A DNA stretch of 64,000 nt from Ardenticatenales bacterium (GCA_020634575.1 JACKBM010000028.1:11977-75976); one strand, 5' to 3'; numbered from the stretch's first letter, positions 33,386-43,206 are shown. A program made the numbers and translations. Notes: generated by a model not told the origin, from the sequence alone.

Positions 33386-34018
33386 ATGTATTCGACAAAT
33401 TCAGTCAGTGAAGAAGGTGCTGAAGGCTCGCCTCGGACCAAATGGCGCCGGCTCCTCTACGAGGAGTTTGGCGGCATCCGCTGGCGTATTCTTTTGGCCC
33501 AACTTCTTCTAAAGCCATTGCCAAAACATGTCGGCAGCCGCATTCGCTCGGGTGTTTTGCGCCTGGTCGGCTTTAAAATTGGCGAAGGCACCATTATGTG
33601 GGACCTGCCCGAATTTACCGGCGGTGACAACCTGATCAACATGTTGACGGTCGGCCGGCATTGCTGGTTCAATTCGGGCATTTATCTGGACCTGGGCGCC
33701 CCCATCCATATCGGTGACCAGGTGGCGATCGGTCACGATGTCCTGTTCATGACCGGCAGCCATCAGATCAACCACCATCCCGGCCAACGTCGGGCTGGCG
33801 CCTGGTATGCCGAGCCTATCACGGTGGGGGATCGCGTCTGGCTGGGCGCGCGGTGCATCATTTTGCCCGGCGTCCAGATTGGCGACGGTGCTGTGGTCGC
33901 CGCCGGGGCAACCGTGACCAAGGATGTCCCGGCCAATTGCATCGTGGCTGGCGTGCCCGCCAAGATCATTCGTTATATTGATTCTGAAGAGGACGAAACC
34001 CTCAATGCCGTTACTTAG
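33386..34018 (+). CDS. Left-handed beta-helix (hexapeptide) acyltransferase
   Basis: The 210-residue protein has repeating hexads ([LIV]-G-x4): [51 protein letters not shown]. The loop with His ([14 protein letters not shown]) carries the catalytic His of the WbbJ/maltose-acetyltransferase type. It likely O-acetylates a sugar of the EPS. The ATG at 33386 is chosen because an earlier start lies within the polymerase gene. It overlaps the next glycosyltransferase gene by 14 nt. Confidence 0.85.
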   Translation: MYSTNSVSEEGAEGSPRTKWRRLLYEEFGGIRWRILLAQLLLKPLPKHVGSRIRSGVLRLVGFKIGEGTIMWDLPEFTGGDNLINMLTVGRHCWFNSGIYLDLGAPIHIGDQVAIGHDVLFMTGSHQINHHPGQRRAGAWYAEPITVGDRVWLGARCIILPGVQIGDGAVVAAGATVTKDVPANCIVAGVPAKIIRYIDSEEDETLNAVT

Positions 34019-35057
34019 CATCATCGTGCCAACATACAACCGGCAGGAACGGCTTAAACGCGTGTTGGCAGGGCTGGCAAACCAGTCCGTCAACCCGGAG
34101 GATTTTCAAGTCATCGTTGTTTCCGATGGATCAAGCGATGGCACGAACGAATACCTGCAAAGCGCGACATTTCCGTTCGCGCTGCAACCAATCCTACAAA
34201 AAAATCAGGGCGTCGCCGCTGCACGCAACGCGGGTGTGGCTGCGGCTGAGGCTGATCTGCTACTTTTTATTGACGACGACGTTGTGCCGCAGCCTGAGCT
34301 GGTCAGCGAACATCTGGCCTGGCACGAACGGTTTGGACCGGACACAGTTGTTCTTGGCCCGATGTTATCACCGCCGGATTTCGCCATGTCGCCCTGGGTT
34401 GATTGGGAACAGGCGATGCTTGTCAAGCAATATGATGCGATGGTGCAGGGCGTTTACGAACCAACTTCGCGCCAGTTTTATACAGGCAATACGTCGTTGC
34501 GACGGGTGCATGTCCAGAATGCGGGCGGCTTTGACGCCAGCTTCCGCCGCGCCGAAGATATTGAACTGGCCTTCCGCCTGGATCGCTTTGGCCTGCGCTT
34601 TGTGTTTAATCCAAAAGCTATTGGTTACCATTATGCCGAGCGCAGCTTTCAGAGCTGGATCGCCATTCCCTACGCTTATGGCAGCAATGATGTCATTTTT
34701 ACCAGGGAACGAAGCCAGCATTGGCTATTGCCGACAGTTTTCCGGGAATTTCACCGGCGCAATGGGCTCATTCGCTTTCTGACGACGGTCTGTTTGGACC
34801 GGCCGGTCGTCAGCCGCCTGACCATGGCCAGCCTGAAAACAACCGCCCTGATCTGCCATCGGTTCGGTGGGCAACGGCTCTCGCAAATGGCCTGCAGCGG
34901 CCTCTGGAACCTGCGCCAATACCAGGGCGTCGCTGATCAGTTGGGCGGGCGGGCCGCGTTCTTCGCCGGCACAGAAAAGGCCCGGCACGATATGCCGGCC
35001 GAGCCACAGCCGGAAACGGCTGCCCAGGAGCCACAGAAGGAATTGCATGGCTCATAA
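34005..35057 (+). CDS. Glycosyltransferase family 2
   Basis: The 350-residue GT-A enzyme starts [22 protein letters not shown] and has [11 protein letters not shown] for nucleotide binding and a D-x-D-like metal motif ([11 protein letters not shown]). The acceptor side has [16 protein letters not shown], with the E-D-x-E catalytic-base pattern. The C-terminus is Ala/Gln/Pro-rich. It is likely to add one sugar to a lipid-linked acceptor. The start codon lies inside the acyltransferase gene, 14 nt before that gene's end, and its end overlaps the next acyltransferase start by 11 nt. Confidence 0.88.
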   Translation: MPLLSIIVPTYNRQERLKRVLAGLANQSVNPEDFQVIVVSDGSSDGTNEYLQSATFPFALQPILQKNQGVAAARNAGVAAAEADLLLFIDDDVVPQPELVSEHLAWHERFGPDTVVLGPMLSPPDFAMSPWVDWEQAMLVKQYDAMVQGVYEPTSRQFYTGNTSLRRVHVQNAGGFDASFRRAEDIELAFRLDRFGLRFVFNPKAIGYHYAERSFQSWIAIPYAYGSNDVIFTRERSQHWLLPTVFREFHRRNGLIRFLTTVCLDRPVVSRLTMASLKTTALICHRFGGQRLSQMACSGLWNLRQYQGVADQLGGRAAFFAGTEKARHDMPAEPQPETAAQEPQKELHGS

Positions 35058-35619
35058 CTCGTTCCTCCATCTGTTCAAAATGGATGTGGCCCGCTGGATC
35101 CGGCCGGAAGAGATCGCCTCGCTCCAGGAGGTCAGCTGGCCGGTTACCCTGAAGCTGCTCTGGCGCCATATGCCCTTGCGGGCGGTGGCCTGGTTCCGCT
35201 TTGCTTCCTGGGCCAAACAGAGCGGCATTCCCGGCGTGCCGGGCGCCGTCCAACGGCGCATCCTGCGCCATTATGGTCTTGAACTTTCGTCTGGCGCTGC
35301 TATCGGCGGCGGACTTTACATCGCGCATCCGGTCGGCACGACTGTCGCGATTGAGCAGATGGGGGAAAATGTCTCCATCATTGCCAATGTGACCCTGGGG
35401 ATGCGCGGCGAACGACGCTGGCCGCGCATCGGCGACCGGACCTTTATCGGGGCCGGGGCGCGGGTGCTGGGCAATATTGATGTGGGCGCTGATGCGGTGA
35501 TTGGCGCCAATGCGGTTGTGTTAAACGATGTACCGGCCGGTGCTACGGTCGTCGGCATTCCGGCCAAAATTGTGCGACAGCGGCCGGTGGCTGAGGACGT
35601 CGCCCAGACAGACGCCTGA
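35047..35619 (+). CDS. Serine-acetyltransferase-like hexapeptide acyltransferase
   Basis: The 190-residue protein has an alpha-helical N-terminal part with WRHMPLRAVAWFRFASWAKQSG, like CysE/colanic acid acetyltransferases, then the beta-helix: SSGAAIGGGLYIAHPVGTTVAI (catalytic His in AHPVG), ENVSIIANVTLGMRG and FIGAGARVLGNIDVGADAVIGANAVV. It probably acetylates an EPS sugar; a role in cysteine synthesis is less likely in this place. It is not a duplicate of the acyltransferase at 33386. Confidence 0.82.
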   Translation: MAHNSFLHLFKMDVARWIRPEEIASLQEVSWPVTLKLLWRHMPLRAVAWFRFASWAKQSGIPGVPGAVQRRILRHYGLELSSGAAIGGGLYIAHPVGTTVAIEQMGENVSIIANVTLGMRGERRWPRIGDRTFIGAGARVLGNIDVGADAVIGANAVVLNDVPAGATVVGIPAKIVRQRPVAEDVAQTDA

Positions 35620-35651
35620 GGCCAGTCGCTCTTGTGGGGAATTGCAACTTT

Positions 35652-36437
35652 ATGAGCAAGAAACTGCTCACGTGTATCAGCCTGGTTTTGCTTCTCAGCA
35701 TGTCAGCCTGCCAGAACAACGCGGACGAGACGCCGATCGGTCCCACCGCCACCCTGCACCCGCTATTCAACAGCCAGGGTCTGTCCACCCCTACACCCAG
35801 ACCTACCACCCAGCCAACCCTGGCTCAGCCCACCCACGAATCCCCCCCTGCCCTGGATGAAATCGAATTCATCGTGGCGCCCATTTTTGTGGACAAACTG
35901 TCACCAGATTGGAGCCTGGAAAACAGCAGCCGGATGGAATACGAGGTCGTCACCAACACAGAGCTGCTTGGTGATGCGCCGGCGCTGCGTATACAGGCCA
36001 CAGACGCGGAAGCCGTCGCCTATTTCAGCCTGAATGAAAGTGCAGCCGGGCGCTATCCGCGCAGCGCCGTTTTTGGCCTCGCCTTTTCGCTCAACCCGGG
36101 TGAAGATTGGATTCGTGGCCGGGATGTGGGCATCACCATCATCGGCAGCAACGCCAACGATTACTGGGTACCAGGTGACACATCTGTGGACAGCCCGTTT
36201 AACCTGGACCCCATCTTCTCCGAAACCGGCCTTCATTTTCTGGGCGTAGACGGTTCCATTCCACCGCAAAACTGGGTACCCTTTGAAGTTTATCTGGACA
36301 ATCTGGTTTTTGACCCTATCTACGAAAATGTGGTGGCCCTGTACTTTAAGCTCGCTCCGGGATTGAGAACGCCCGTTTATCTGAATAACATTCAGCTGTT
36401 GCTCTTGCCCGAAGAATTGCGTGAGGAGACACCCTGA
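35652..36437 (+). CDS. EPS-locus lipoprotein
   Basis: The 261-residue protein has lipobox LSMSAC, then a Pro/Thr-rich linker (STPTPRPTTQPTL) and a beta-rich domain (residues ~75-255) with no Cys, which ends with VYLNNIQLLLLPEELRE. The fold looks like a carbohydrate-binding-module jelly roll, since it has SWSLENSS-like and DNLVF..IQ edge strands often seen in CBMs, but this is weak. It shares the post-lipobox motif P(I/V)GPTAT with the GH44 gene that follows, whose start it overlaps by one base. Confidence 0.6.
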   Translation: MSKKLLTCISLVLLLSMSACQNNADETPIGPTATLHPLFNSQGLSTPTPRPTTQPTLAQPTHESPPALDEIEFIVAPIFVDKLSPDWSLENSSRMEYEVVTNTELLGDAPALRIQATDAEAVAYFSLNESAAGRYPRSAVFGLAFSLNPGEDWIRGRDVGITIIGSNANDYWVPGDTSVDSPFNLDPIFSETGLHFLGVDGSIPPQNWVPFEVYLDNLVFDPIYENVVALYFKLAPGLRTPVYLNNIQLLLLPEELREETP

Positions 36438-38119
36438 TGTACATGCGGCGTCTTTTTTATCTTATAGCGGTTACCTTGATCCTGCTCACAGCCTGTACCC
36501 GCTCTGAGGAAGAGGATATTCCGGTCGGCCCGACAGCCACCGTCTCCAGTCTATTCGTCGCCCCGGATAACGAACGGCCCCCAACTCGAGACACGGCCAT
36601 CGCCGACGAAATCGCCGTCACGCGCCCCACGGTGGATGCCAGCCAGGAAAATCTGGATAGCCTGGTCATCCATGTGGACACGGCCGAGAGCCGCCGGCCG
36701 ATCAGCCAGGACATCTATGGCGTCTCCGGAACGAATAGCAATGGCAATGCTGAGCTGCGTCCAACGCTGGAGAGCTGGGGCGGCAATCCCAGCACCCGCT
36801 TCAACTGGCGGATCGGCAATGCCTGGAATACCGGCAGCGATTGGTTCTATAACAACGTCAACTACGACCTGGAAGGGAATGTGTTTGACCTCTTTTTTGC
36901 CGACAAGCTGGCGCAGGGGATGGCCACCAGAGTTGCCGTCCCGACGCTAGGCTGGGTGGCCAAAAACAGTGACCCGGAAACCTGCTCCTTCCCGGACGAG
37001 AATGGCAATTGTACCGACGGCCAGGCTTCGGATTGTGAGAATCAACTCGTGGTCGCGGACCCGACGTTGACCAGCGTACGCAGCACCCCGGCCGATATTA
37101 TCGCCTGGCTAAACCATATGCGGACGCTCGGCGGCGTCCCCACCTACATCGCCATGGACAACGAGCCCGAACTCTGGGGCTACACACATTATGATGTCCA
37201 CCCCGATTGCCCCGGCTACGGCGAAATCCTGGACAAATACATCGAATACAGCACGGCCCTTCGCGACGTCGTGCCGGAATCGATGCTGACCGGGCCGGTC
37301 ACCTGCTGCTACTGGTATTACTGGAATTCTGCCGCTGGTGCTGCTGACAAAATCAGCTACGGCAACGCCGATTTTATCCCCTGGTTCCTGCGCAGTCTGG
37401 CCGAGCATGATGCCGAAGCCGGGCAGCGTCACCTGGACCTGTTAGATATCCACTACTACCCCGAAGGGCTCTACAACGACGATGCAGACACGTTCACAGC
37501 CGCGCACCGGTTGCGGGCAACCCGCTCATTGTGGGATTGGCAATATGTCGATGAGTCCTGGATCAACGAACCGATCGCCCTGATCCCGCAGATGCTGGAG
37601 ATCATCGACGAAAATTATCCAGGCACCCGGCTGGCCATCAGCGAATGGAACTTTGGCGCGGACGAGACCATGAATGGCGCCCTGGCCATTGCTGATGTCC
37701 TGGGCATTTTTGGCCGCGAAGGCGTCACCATGGCCGCCTACTGGCGCATCCTGGAAGCGGGCATTCCCGGCAACTTTGCTTTCCGCATGTACACCAATTA
37801 CGATGGCGCCGGCAGCCGTTTCGGCGATCTGTCCGTGCAGGCCTTTTCGCCGGATCCGGACATGGTCTCCAGCTTTGCCGCCCTGGATAGCGATAGTGGC
37901 GATTTGCATCTCATGCTCATCAACAAAATGCCTTCTACCGCCCAAAGCATTACGCTGGAACTGGAACATTTCACACCGACCGCCGGCGCCACACTTTACC
38001 GCTATGGCAATGGGCAATCTGGTCAGATAGTGAGTGAAGCGTTGGTCAACCTTGACGATCTCGTCCTGCCGCCTTACTCCATCACGTTGCTGGTCATTCC
38101 CGGCGCCGAGCAGGAATAG
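36437..38119 (+). CDS. GH44-family glycoside hydrolase lipoprotein
   Basis: The 560-residue protein has lipobox LLTAC and a short linker, then a GH44 TIM barrel: GGNPSTRFNWRIGNAWNTG-type start, acid/base Glu in IAMDNEPELWGYTHYDVHP, and nucleophile Glu in RLAISEWNFGADE. The C-terminal beta domain (LHLMLINKMPS ... LPPYSITLLVIPG) is usual for clan GH-A enzymes. GH44 enzymes cut beta-1,4-glucan, xyloglucan or glucomannan. Inside an EPS operon it likely trims or releases the polymer, or frees the transport machine, rather than feeding the cell. It is membrane-anchored on the outside. Confidence 0.88.
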   Translation: MYMRRLFYLIAVTLILLTACTRSEEEDIPVGPTATVSSLFVAPDNERPPTRDTAIADEIAVTRPTVDASQENLDSLVIHVDTAESRRPISQDIYGVSGTNSNGNAELRPTLESWGGNPSTRFNWRIGNAWNTGSDWFYNNVNYDLEGNVFDLFFADKLAQGMATRVAVPTLGWVAKNSDPETCSFPDENGNCTDGQASDCENQLVVADPTLTSVRSTPADIIAWLNHMRTLGGVPTYIAMDNEPELWGYTHYDVHPDCPGYGEILDKYIEYSTALRDVVPESMLTGPVTCCYWYYWNSAAGAADKISYGNADFIPWFLRSLAEHDAEAGQRHLDLLDIHYYPEGLYNDDADTFTAAHRLRATRSLWDWQYVDESWINEPIALIPQMLEIIDENYPGTRLAISEWNFGADETMNGALAIADVLGIFGREGVTMAAYWRILEAGIPGNFAFRMYTNYDGAGSRFGDLSVQAFSPDPDMVSSFAALDSDSGDLHLMLINKMPSTAQSITLELEHFTPTAGATLYRYGNGQSGQIVSEALVNLDDLVLPPYSITLLVIPGAEQE

Positions 38120-38120
38120 C

Positions 38121-39236
38121 ATGTATCGTATCGGCTTCATCATCGAACAGGCGTTGGGTCACATCACCCATACCAAAAATCTGCAGGCTAACGTCCCCAA
38201 AGATGGTGAGATCAAAGCCCTTTGGGGCCTGCCCCGCTGGCAGACAGAAGGTTGGCTGGGCAAAATGCCTGTGGTCAAAAGCAACTGGACCGTCCAGGCC
38301 GGCCTACAGGCGCGGCGATTGGTGCGGGACATGCAGCAACAGGGACCGCTGGATGCCCTGTTTTTTCATACCCAGGTGACGGCGGTGTTAGCCCAAAACT
38401 GGGTGCGGCGTATTCCCAGTGTGGTTTCCCTGGATGCCACGCCAAAGCAGTATGACAGCCTGGGCGAGTTTTACGCTCACGAACCCGGGCCAGCCTGGCT
38501 GGAACAGCGCAAATGGGAACTGAATCGGGACCTGTTCCGCTCGGCTCGCCATATCGTCTCCTGGTCAAAATGGGCCCGGCAGGGGCTGGCTGACGAGTAT
38601 GAAGTGCCGTCGACCAAGGTGACGGTGATCCCACCTGGGGTGACTGTGCAGGAGTGGCACCGGCCGGTGCCCCGCCAACCCCACAATGGTCCCGTCAAAA
38701 TTCTCTTCGTCGGCGGAAATCTGGAGCGCAAGGGGGGTCTGCTGCTGCTGGAGGCTTTCCGCCAGCTACGCTCTGAACACGAACAGGGGCGGCTACCCGC
38801 CGTCGAGCTGCACCTGGTCACCCGCGACCAGGTCGAAAAAGAGCCTTGCCTCTACGTTTATAATGAGATGCAGGCAAACAGCGCTCCGCTCAAACAACTT
38901 TATTTTGACAGCGACATTTTCTGTCTGCCCACCTTTGGTGACTGCCTGCCTATGGTTCTGTCCGAGGCCGGCGCCACCGAGTTGCCCGTTGTCTCCACCG
39001 ACGTCGCCGCCATCCCGGAAATCGTCGAGGATGGCGTAACCGGCTTCATCATTCCACCGGGCGATACCCGGGCGATCACCACGGCCTTACGCCGTCTGGT
39101 CCAGGACCCGGTTCTGCGCCAGCAGCAGGGGCAGCGGGCCAGACAACTGGTGGATGAGCAGTTTGATGCGGAGAAAAATGCCTTCCGCTTGCTTGAGCTG
39201 CTCAAACAGATTGTCGACGAGACAAAAGGAAAATGA
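38121..39236 (+). CDS. Glycosyltransferase family 4
   Basis: The 371-residue GT-B enzyme has its donor domain starting VKILFVGGNLERKGGLLLLEAFRQL, with the ELHLVTRD strand and LPTFGDCLPMVLSEAGATELPVV, which carries the E-x7-E motif of GT4. The N-terminal domain starts IGFIIEQALGHITHTKNL with the Gly-rich loop of the acceptor site. GAG..AGGA precedes the ATG at 38121. It adds one residue to the EPS repeat unit; donor unknown. Confidence 0.88.
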   Translation: MYRIGFIIEQALGHITHTKNLQANVPKDGEIKALWGLPRWQTEGWLGKMPVVKSNWTVQAGLQARRLVRDMQQQGPLDALFFHTQVTAVLAQNWVRRIPSVVSLDATPKQYDSLGEFYAHEPGPAWLEQRKWELNRDLFRSARHIVSWSKWARQGLADEYEVPSTKVTVIPPGVTVQEWHRPVPRQPHNGPVKILFVGGNLERKGGLLLLEAFRQLRSEHEQGRLPAVELHLVTRDQVEKEPCLYVYNEMQANSAPLKQLYFDSDIFCLPTFGDCLPMVLSEAGATELPVVSTDVAAIPEIVEDGVTGFIIPPGDTRAITTALRRLVQDPVLRQQQGQRARQLVDEQFDAEKNAFRLLELLKQIVDETKGK

Positions 39237-39243
39237 CCCGTCC

Positions 39244-40347
39244 ATGAACAAGGTTCTTCTGACGGTATCCGGCCGGATCGACCCGGCCGTTCACGAGCAA
39301 ATCCGCCGCGGCGAACGGCCGCGCACCGACTACGTCGCCATGGCCGAAGCGTTCGGCGCTGACCTGCTGGATTTCCAACAGGCCGAGCAGGAGAGCAGTT
39401 GGTTCGGCCGGCTGCTCGGGCGGCTTAGCCTCAACCTGATGCTTGCCTGGGCCTGCTTCCGCCGCCGGCGCCAGTACGAGGTGCTCTTTTCCGATGGCGA
39501 ACAGGTGGGGCTGCCTCTGGCCCTGATGTTGCGCTTCCTTAACTTCGGCAAACGCCCTCAGCATCTCATGATCGTCCACATCCTGTCTGTCGGCAAGAAA
39601 ATGCTGGTGATGGATTGGCTCAAGCCGTACAAAGCCATCGACCTGTTTTTACCCTACGCCACCTGGCAAAAGCAGTTCATCGAGAGCCGCTGGGGGGTGC
39701 CACCAGACCGTGTCGCCTTCACCCATTTTATGGTGGACGCTGACTTTTTCAGCCAGGCCGCCATCCCCGCTGAGAAGAGCCTGCCGGAAGTCTGGGCCAT
39801 CGAAAAGCCGGTACTTTGCAGCGTCGGCCTGGAGTTCCGCGACTACCCTACCCTGATGAAAGCAGTAGCAGGGCTGGACTGTGAGGTGATCATCGCCGCC
39901 GCCAGCCCCTGGTCCAAGCGGGATGACAGCACCGCCGGGCAAGATATCCCGGCGAATGTGACCGTGCGCCGCTTCACTCAGTACGAACTGCGTGAGCTGT
40001 ATGCTGTAAGCCGCTTTGTAATCATGCCGCTCTACAATGTGAACTTCCAGGCAGGTATTACCACCATCCTTGAAGCCATGGCCATGGAAAAAGCTATTAT
40101 TTGTTCCCGCACACCCGGTCAAACCGATGTGATTCAGGCTGGCGAAACGGGACTTTATGTAACACCAGAGGATCCGGTGATGTTGCGTGGAGCCATTGAG
40201 CAGCTCCTGCAAAACCCCGCTGAAGCCAGGGCTATGGGCCAGGCTGGGCGCTCTCTTCTGGAACAGGAAATGAGCCTGACCAAATATGTGGAACGCTTGA
40301 ATTGTCACGTCCAACAAGCCCGGAAGCAGTTCCACTCCAGTAAATAA
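39244..40347 (+). CDS. Glycosyltransferase family 4-like (GT-B)
   Basis: The 367-residue protein has weaker GT4 features: PVLCSVGLEFRDYPTLMKAVAGL in the donor domain, FTQYELRELYAVSRFVIMPLYNVNFQAGITTILEAMAMEKAII (E-x7-E region), and a late TGLYVTPEDPVMLRGAI. The N-terminal domain is unusual, with FADLL..FQQ and no clear acceptor motif. It follows the previous glycosyltransferase by 7 nt and precedes the next by 2 nt. Confidence 0.8.
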   Translation: MNKVLLTVSGRIDPAVHEQIRRGERPRTDYVAMAEAFGADLLDFQQAEQESSWFGRLLGRLSLNLMLAWACFRRRRQYEVLFSDGEQVGLPLALMLRFLNFGKRPQHLMIVHILSVGKKMLVMDWLKPYKAIDLFLPYATWQKQFIESRWGVPPDRVAFTHFMVDADFFSQAAIPAEKSLPEVWAIEKPVLCSVGLEFRDYPTLMKAVAGLDCEVIIAAASPWSKRDDSTAGQDIPANVTVRRFTQYELRELYAVSRFVIMPLYNVNFQAGITTILEAMAMEKAIICSRTPGQTDVIQAGETGLYVTPEDPVMLRGAIEQLLQNPAEARAMGQAGRSLLEQEMSLTKYVERLNCHVQQARKQFHSSK

Positions 40348-40349
40348 CC

Positions 40350-41336
40350 ATGACAACATTCAAGGGTTTGCAATCCCCAACCCAGATCACGGCTGTCATT
40401 GCGACGAGAAATCGCGGGGATAGTGCCGTCGTCACAGTCGAATCGATATTGGCGAATACACATCCAGACTTTCGGCTGCTGGTCATCGATCAGAGCGACA
40501 ATTCAGAGACTCGTGAAGCGCTGGCCCCCTTCCAACAAGATCCGCGCTTTCAAATCGTGCAATCCAGCGCTGTCGGCCTGGGACGGGCCCATAACCTGGC
40601 CCTTACGCTGGCCAACTCCCCGCTGGTCGCCATCACCGACGACGATTGCCTGGTGCCCACAGATTGGCTGAGCAAAATCGAAGCTGTTTTCCAGCAGCAC
40701 GAGCAGGTTGCCGTTGTCTATTGTAATGTGTTGCCCGGCCCGCATGATAGCAGCCAGGGCTTTATCCCGGATTATCAACAGGATGAAGACCGCATGGTCA
40801 AAACGATCTGGGGCAAGATCAAGGCCCGCGGCATCGGCGCTGGCATGGCCGTGCGGCGGGAGCCGATCGTCAGCCTGGGCGGCTTTGATGAAAACATGGG
40901 ACCGGGCGCCGAGTTTCCTTCGGCCGGTGACCGTGATCTGGCCATCCGGGCCTTGCTCAAGGGCTGGTGGGTCTATGAGACAGTGTCCACGTCGGTCATC
41001 CACTTTGGCTACCGCACCTGGGCAGAGGGTCGCGAGCTGACCCGCCGCGACTGGCTGGCAATGGGCGCCATGTGCGCCAAGCCGATTAAATGCGGTTATT
41101 GGCAAACCGCCATCTTTGCTCTGTATGAATCCATTGGCTACGGCATTTTGCAGCCGCTGGCGCCGCTGTTCAAAGGCAAACGCCCGCAGGGTTTCCGCCG
41201 CTTCATCTTTTTCTGGCGCGGCTTTCTGCAGGGCTGGCAAACCCCGGTTGCGCGCGATACGCTGGTATTTCTGGGGCCAGTGCCGGTCGCGCTGCCGCTG
41301 GCGGCCCGTGAGTTGGAGCAACGACCCCAGGCATGA
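40350..41336 (+). CDS. Glycosyltransferase family 2 (paralogue A of a tandem pair)
   Basis: The 328-residue GT-A enzyme starts ITAVIATRNRGDSAVVTVESIL with the DQSDN loop and metal motif ITDDDCLVP. GIGAGMAVRREPIVSLGGFDE and SAGDRDLAIRALLKGW match the acceptor/catalytic region with D-R-D in place of E-D. The C-terminal half has two likely membrane-associated stretches (FRRFIFFWRGFLQGW). Its gene overlaps the next, a clear relative, by 4 nt. Confidence 0.88.
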   Translation: MTTFKGLQSPTQITAVIATRNRGDSAVVTVESILANTHPDFRLLVIDQSDNSETREALAPFQQDPRFQIVQSSAVGLGRAHNLALTLANSPLVAITDDDCLVPTDWLSKIEAVFQQHEQVAVVYCNVLPGPHDSSQGFIPDYQQDEDRMVKTIWGKIKARGIGAGMAVRREPIVSLGGFDENMGPGAEFPSAGDRDLAIRALLKGWWVYETVSTSVIHFGYRTWAEGRELTRRDWLAMGAMCAKPIKCGYWQTAIFALYESIGYGILQPLAPLFKGKRPQGFRRFIFFWRGFLQGWQTPVARDTLVFLGPVPVALPLAARELEQRPQA

Positions 41337-42289
41337 GTGCAAGTGAGACGGCAGAAACAGCCCCGGCCGCTTCCGTAGTTGTCTGCACCCGCGGGCGCGG
41401 CGCCGGCATTGAGGCGACAGCGCGGGCCATCCTCGCCATTCAGCACCCCAATTTTGAACTGATCGTCGTCGATCAAAGCGAGGATGATGCGACTGAGATC
41501 GCCTTGCAGCCCTTTGCCGGGGATAGCCGGCTGCGTTATCTGCGCACGGATACCGTGGGCACCGGCCGGTCCCGCAACATCGGCCTCCGCGCCGCCCGCA
41601 GTCCCTTCATCCTCTACACAGACGATGATTGCCTGGTTCCGCCCGACTGGATCGACAAAATGCTCGCCCCCTTTCAGGCCAATGAGCGAGTGGCCGTCGT
41701 CTTTTGCGCCGTCACACCGCTGGTCAAGGAGATCGAGGCCGGTTTCACCCCCAATTTTGAATTCACCGTGAGCCGGACCGTCAGTTCTCTCTGGCAATAT
41801 TATTACCGGCATGGCATGGGCGCCGGCATGGGCGTCCGCCGGAGCGCCATGTATGAGATTGGCGGTTTTGACGATTGGATGGGGCCTGGCTCGAAATTTA
41901 TGAGCGGTGAAGACGCTGATATCGCCATTCGGGCGCTCTGTCTCGGCTGGCAGGTGTATGACACAGCGGAAACAACCGTCATCCATGACGGCCTGCGCCC
42001 CTGGTCACGCTACACCGAACTGGCCCGGCGCGACTGGTTTTCCCTGGGCGGCACCTATGCCAAGCCGCTGCGCAGCGGCTACCCGGCGCTCTACTTCATC
42101 ACGCTTTTTCAGCTCATTGGGCGCGGTCTGCTGGAACCTTTTGGCACCATCTTCCGGGGCCAGCGCCCCAAAGGGTTCAAGCGGTTCCTTTTTTTGCTCC
42201 AGGGGTTGGCCGCGGGACTGCGCCATCCAATTGATAAGAAACTGATCCTCTACCAGGACCAGGATTACAAATTTGGTGTGAATTCATGA
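41333..42289 (+). CDS. Glycosyltransferase family 2 (paralogue B of a tandem pair)
   Basis: The 318-residue protein shares order and spacing with its neighbour at 40350: VVCTRGRGAGIEATARAIL, DQSEDDAT, YTDDDCLVPPDW, MGAGMGVRRSAMYEIGGFDDWMGPG, SGEDADIAIRALCLGW (E-D-A-D) and RGQRPKGFKRFLFLLQGLAAG. The pair likely arose by tandem duplication and now probably adds two different sugars or the same sugar twice. The 4-nt overlap with the epimerase gene suggests tight coupling. Confidence 0.88.
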   Translation: MSASETAETAPAASVVVCTRGRGAGIEATARAILAIQHPNFELIVVDQSEDDATEIALQPFAGDSRLRYLRTDTVGTGRSRNIGLRAARSPFILYTDDDCLVPPDWIDKMLAPFQANERVAVVFCAVTPLVKEIEAGFTPNFEFTVSRTVSSLWQYYYRHGMGAGMGVRRSAMYEIGGFDDWMGPGSKFMSGEDADIAIRALCLGWQVYDTAETTVIHDGLRPWSRYTELARRDWFSLGGTYAKPLRSGYPALYFITLFQLIGRGLLEPFGTIFRGQRPKGFKRFLFLLQGLAAGLRHPIDKKLILYQDQDYKFGVNS

Positions 42290-43200
42290 CAAAAACCATC
42301 GTAACCGGGGGCGCCGGCTTCATCGGCAGCCACCTCCTCGACAGCCTCATCGCCGACGAAACGTGGGGCGACATCCATGTCATTGACAATTTCCATCGCG
42401 GCCGCCGCGAGAACCTGAACCCGCATGCTGGCAACCCGCGCCTGTTCATCCACGAAATCGACATTCGCCATTACGCCGCCCTGGAAAAGGTTCTGGTAGA
42501 CGCGGATTACATCTTCCACCTGGCGGCCCAAAGCAATGTGATGGGCGCCATCGAAAACCTGGATTACTCGTTCGAGACCAATGTGGTCGGGACATACAAT
42601 GTGCTCAAGGCGGCCCGCGCCGGGGGCAACCCGCGCGTGCTCTTTAGCTCCTCCCGCGAGGTGTACGGCGAGGCGCAATACGTGCCGGTGGACGAGAACC
42701 ATCCCATTGGCGGCAAGAACAGTTACGGCGCTTCCAAGGTTGCCGGCGAAGTGTATTGCCAGGTGTTTGCCGCCAATTTTGGCCTGGAGACCGTCATCCT
42801 GCGGCTGGCCAACGTTTACGGCAGCCGGGATTTTGGCCGCGTCATCCCGCTCTGGCTGGATCGGGCCAAAGCCGCCCAGGATCTGATTGTTTTTGGCGGC
42901 GAGCAGGTGATCGATTTTGTGAGTGTGCAGCAGGTTGTGAAAGCGATGACAATCGCCATCAGGTCTGACGTGGTGGGCACACCTATCAACGTCGGCAGCG
43001 GCCAGGGCACGCCCATTTTGGAGCTGGCCGAGCGTATTCTGGCCATTGCCCACACAGGGTCACAACTGGATCATCAGCCAGCCCGGGCCGTGGAAGTCAA
43101 ACAGTTTGTCGCCCAGGTGGACCGGATGCAAGCGCTGCTGGCACTGGCGCCCCCGGCCGATCCGTTGGCTGAACTGGAAACGCTTTACGCCAGCTGGTAA
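42286..43200 (+). CDS. NAD-dependent sugar epimerase/dehydratase (extended SDR)
   Basis: The 304-residue SDR has the NAD loop TGGAGFIGSHLLDSL, the D-N loop at the end of beta-2 (VIDNFHRG), LAAQSNVMGAIENLDYSFETNVVGTYNVL, then catalytic FSSSREVYG and YGASK (Tyr and Lys). This is the UDP-glucose 4-epimerase type (GalE-like), but dTDP/GDP-sugar enzymes share these signals. It would make a sugar nucleotide for the EPS. The ATG overlaps the previous gene by 4 nt. Confidence 0.85.
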   Translation: MTKTIVTGGAGFIGSHLLDSLIADETWGDIHVIDNFHRGRRENLNPHAGNPRLFIHEIDIRHYAALEKVLVDADYIFHLAAQSNVMGAIENLDYSFETNVVGTYNVLKAARAGGNPRVLFSSSREVYGEAQYVPVDENHPIGGKNSYGASKVAGEVYCQVFAANFGLETVILRLANVYGSRDFGRVIPLWLDRAKAAQDLIVFGGEQVIDFVSVQQVVKAMTIAIRSDVVGTPINVGSGQGTPILELAERILAIAHTGSQLDHQPARAVEVKQFVAQVDRMQALLALAPPADPLAELETLYASW

Positions 43201-43206
43201 GAACGT

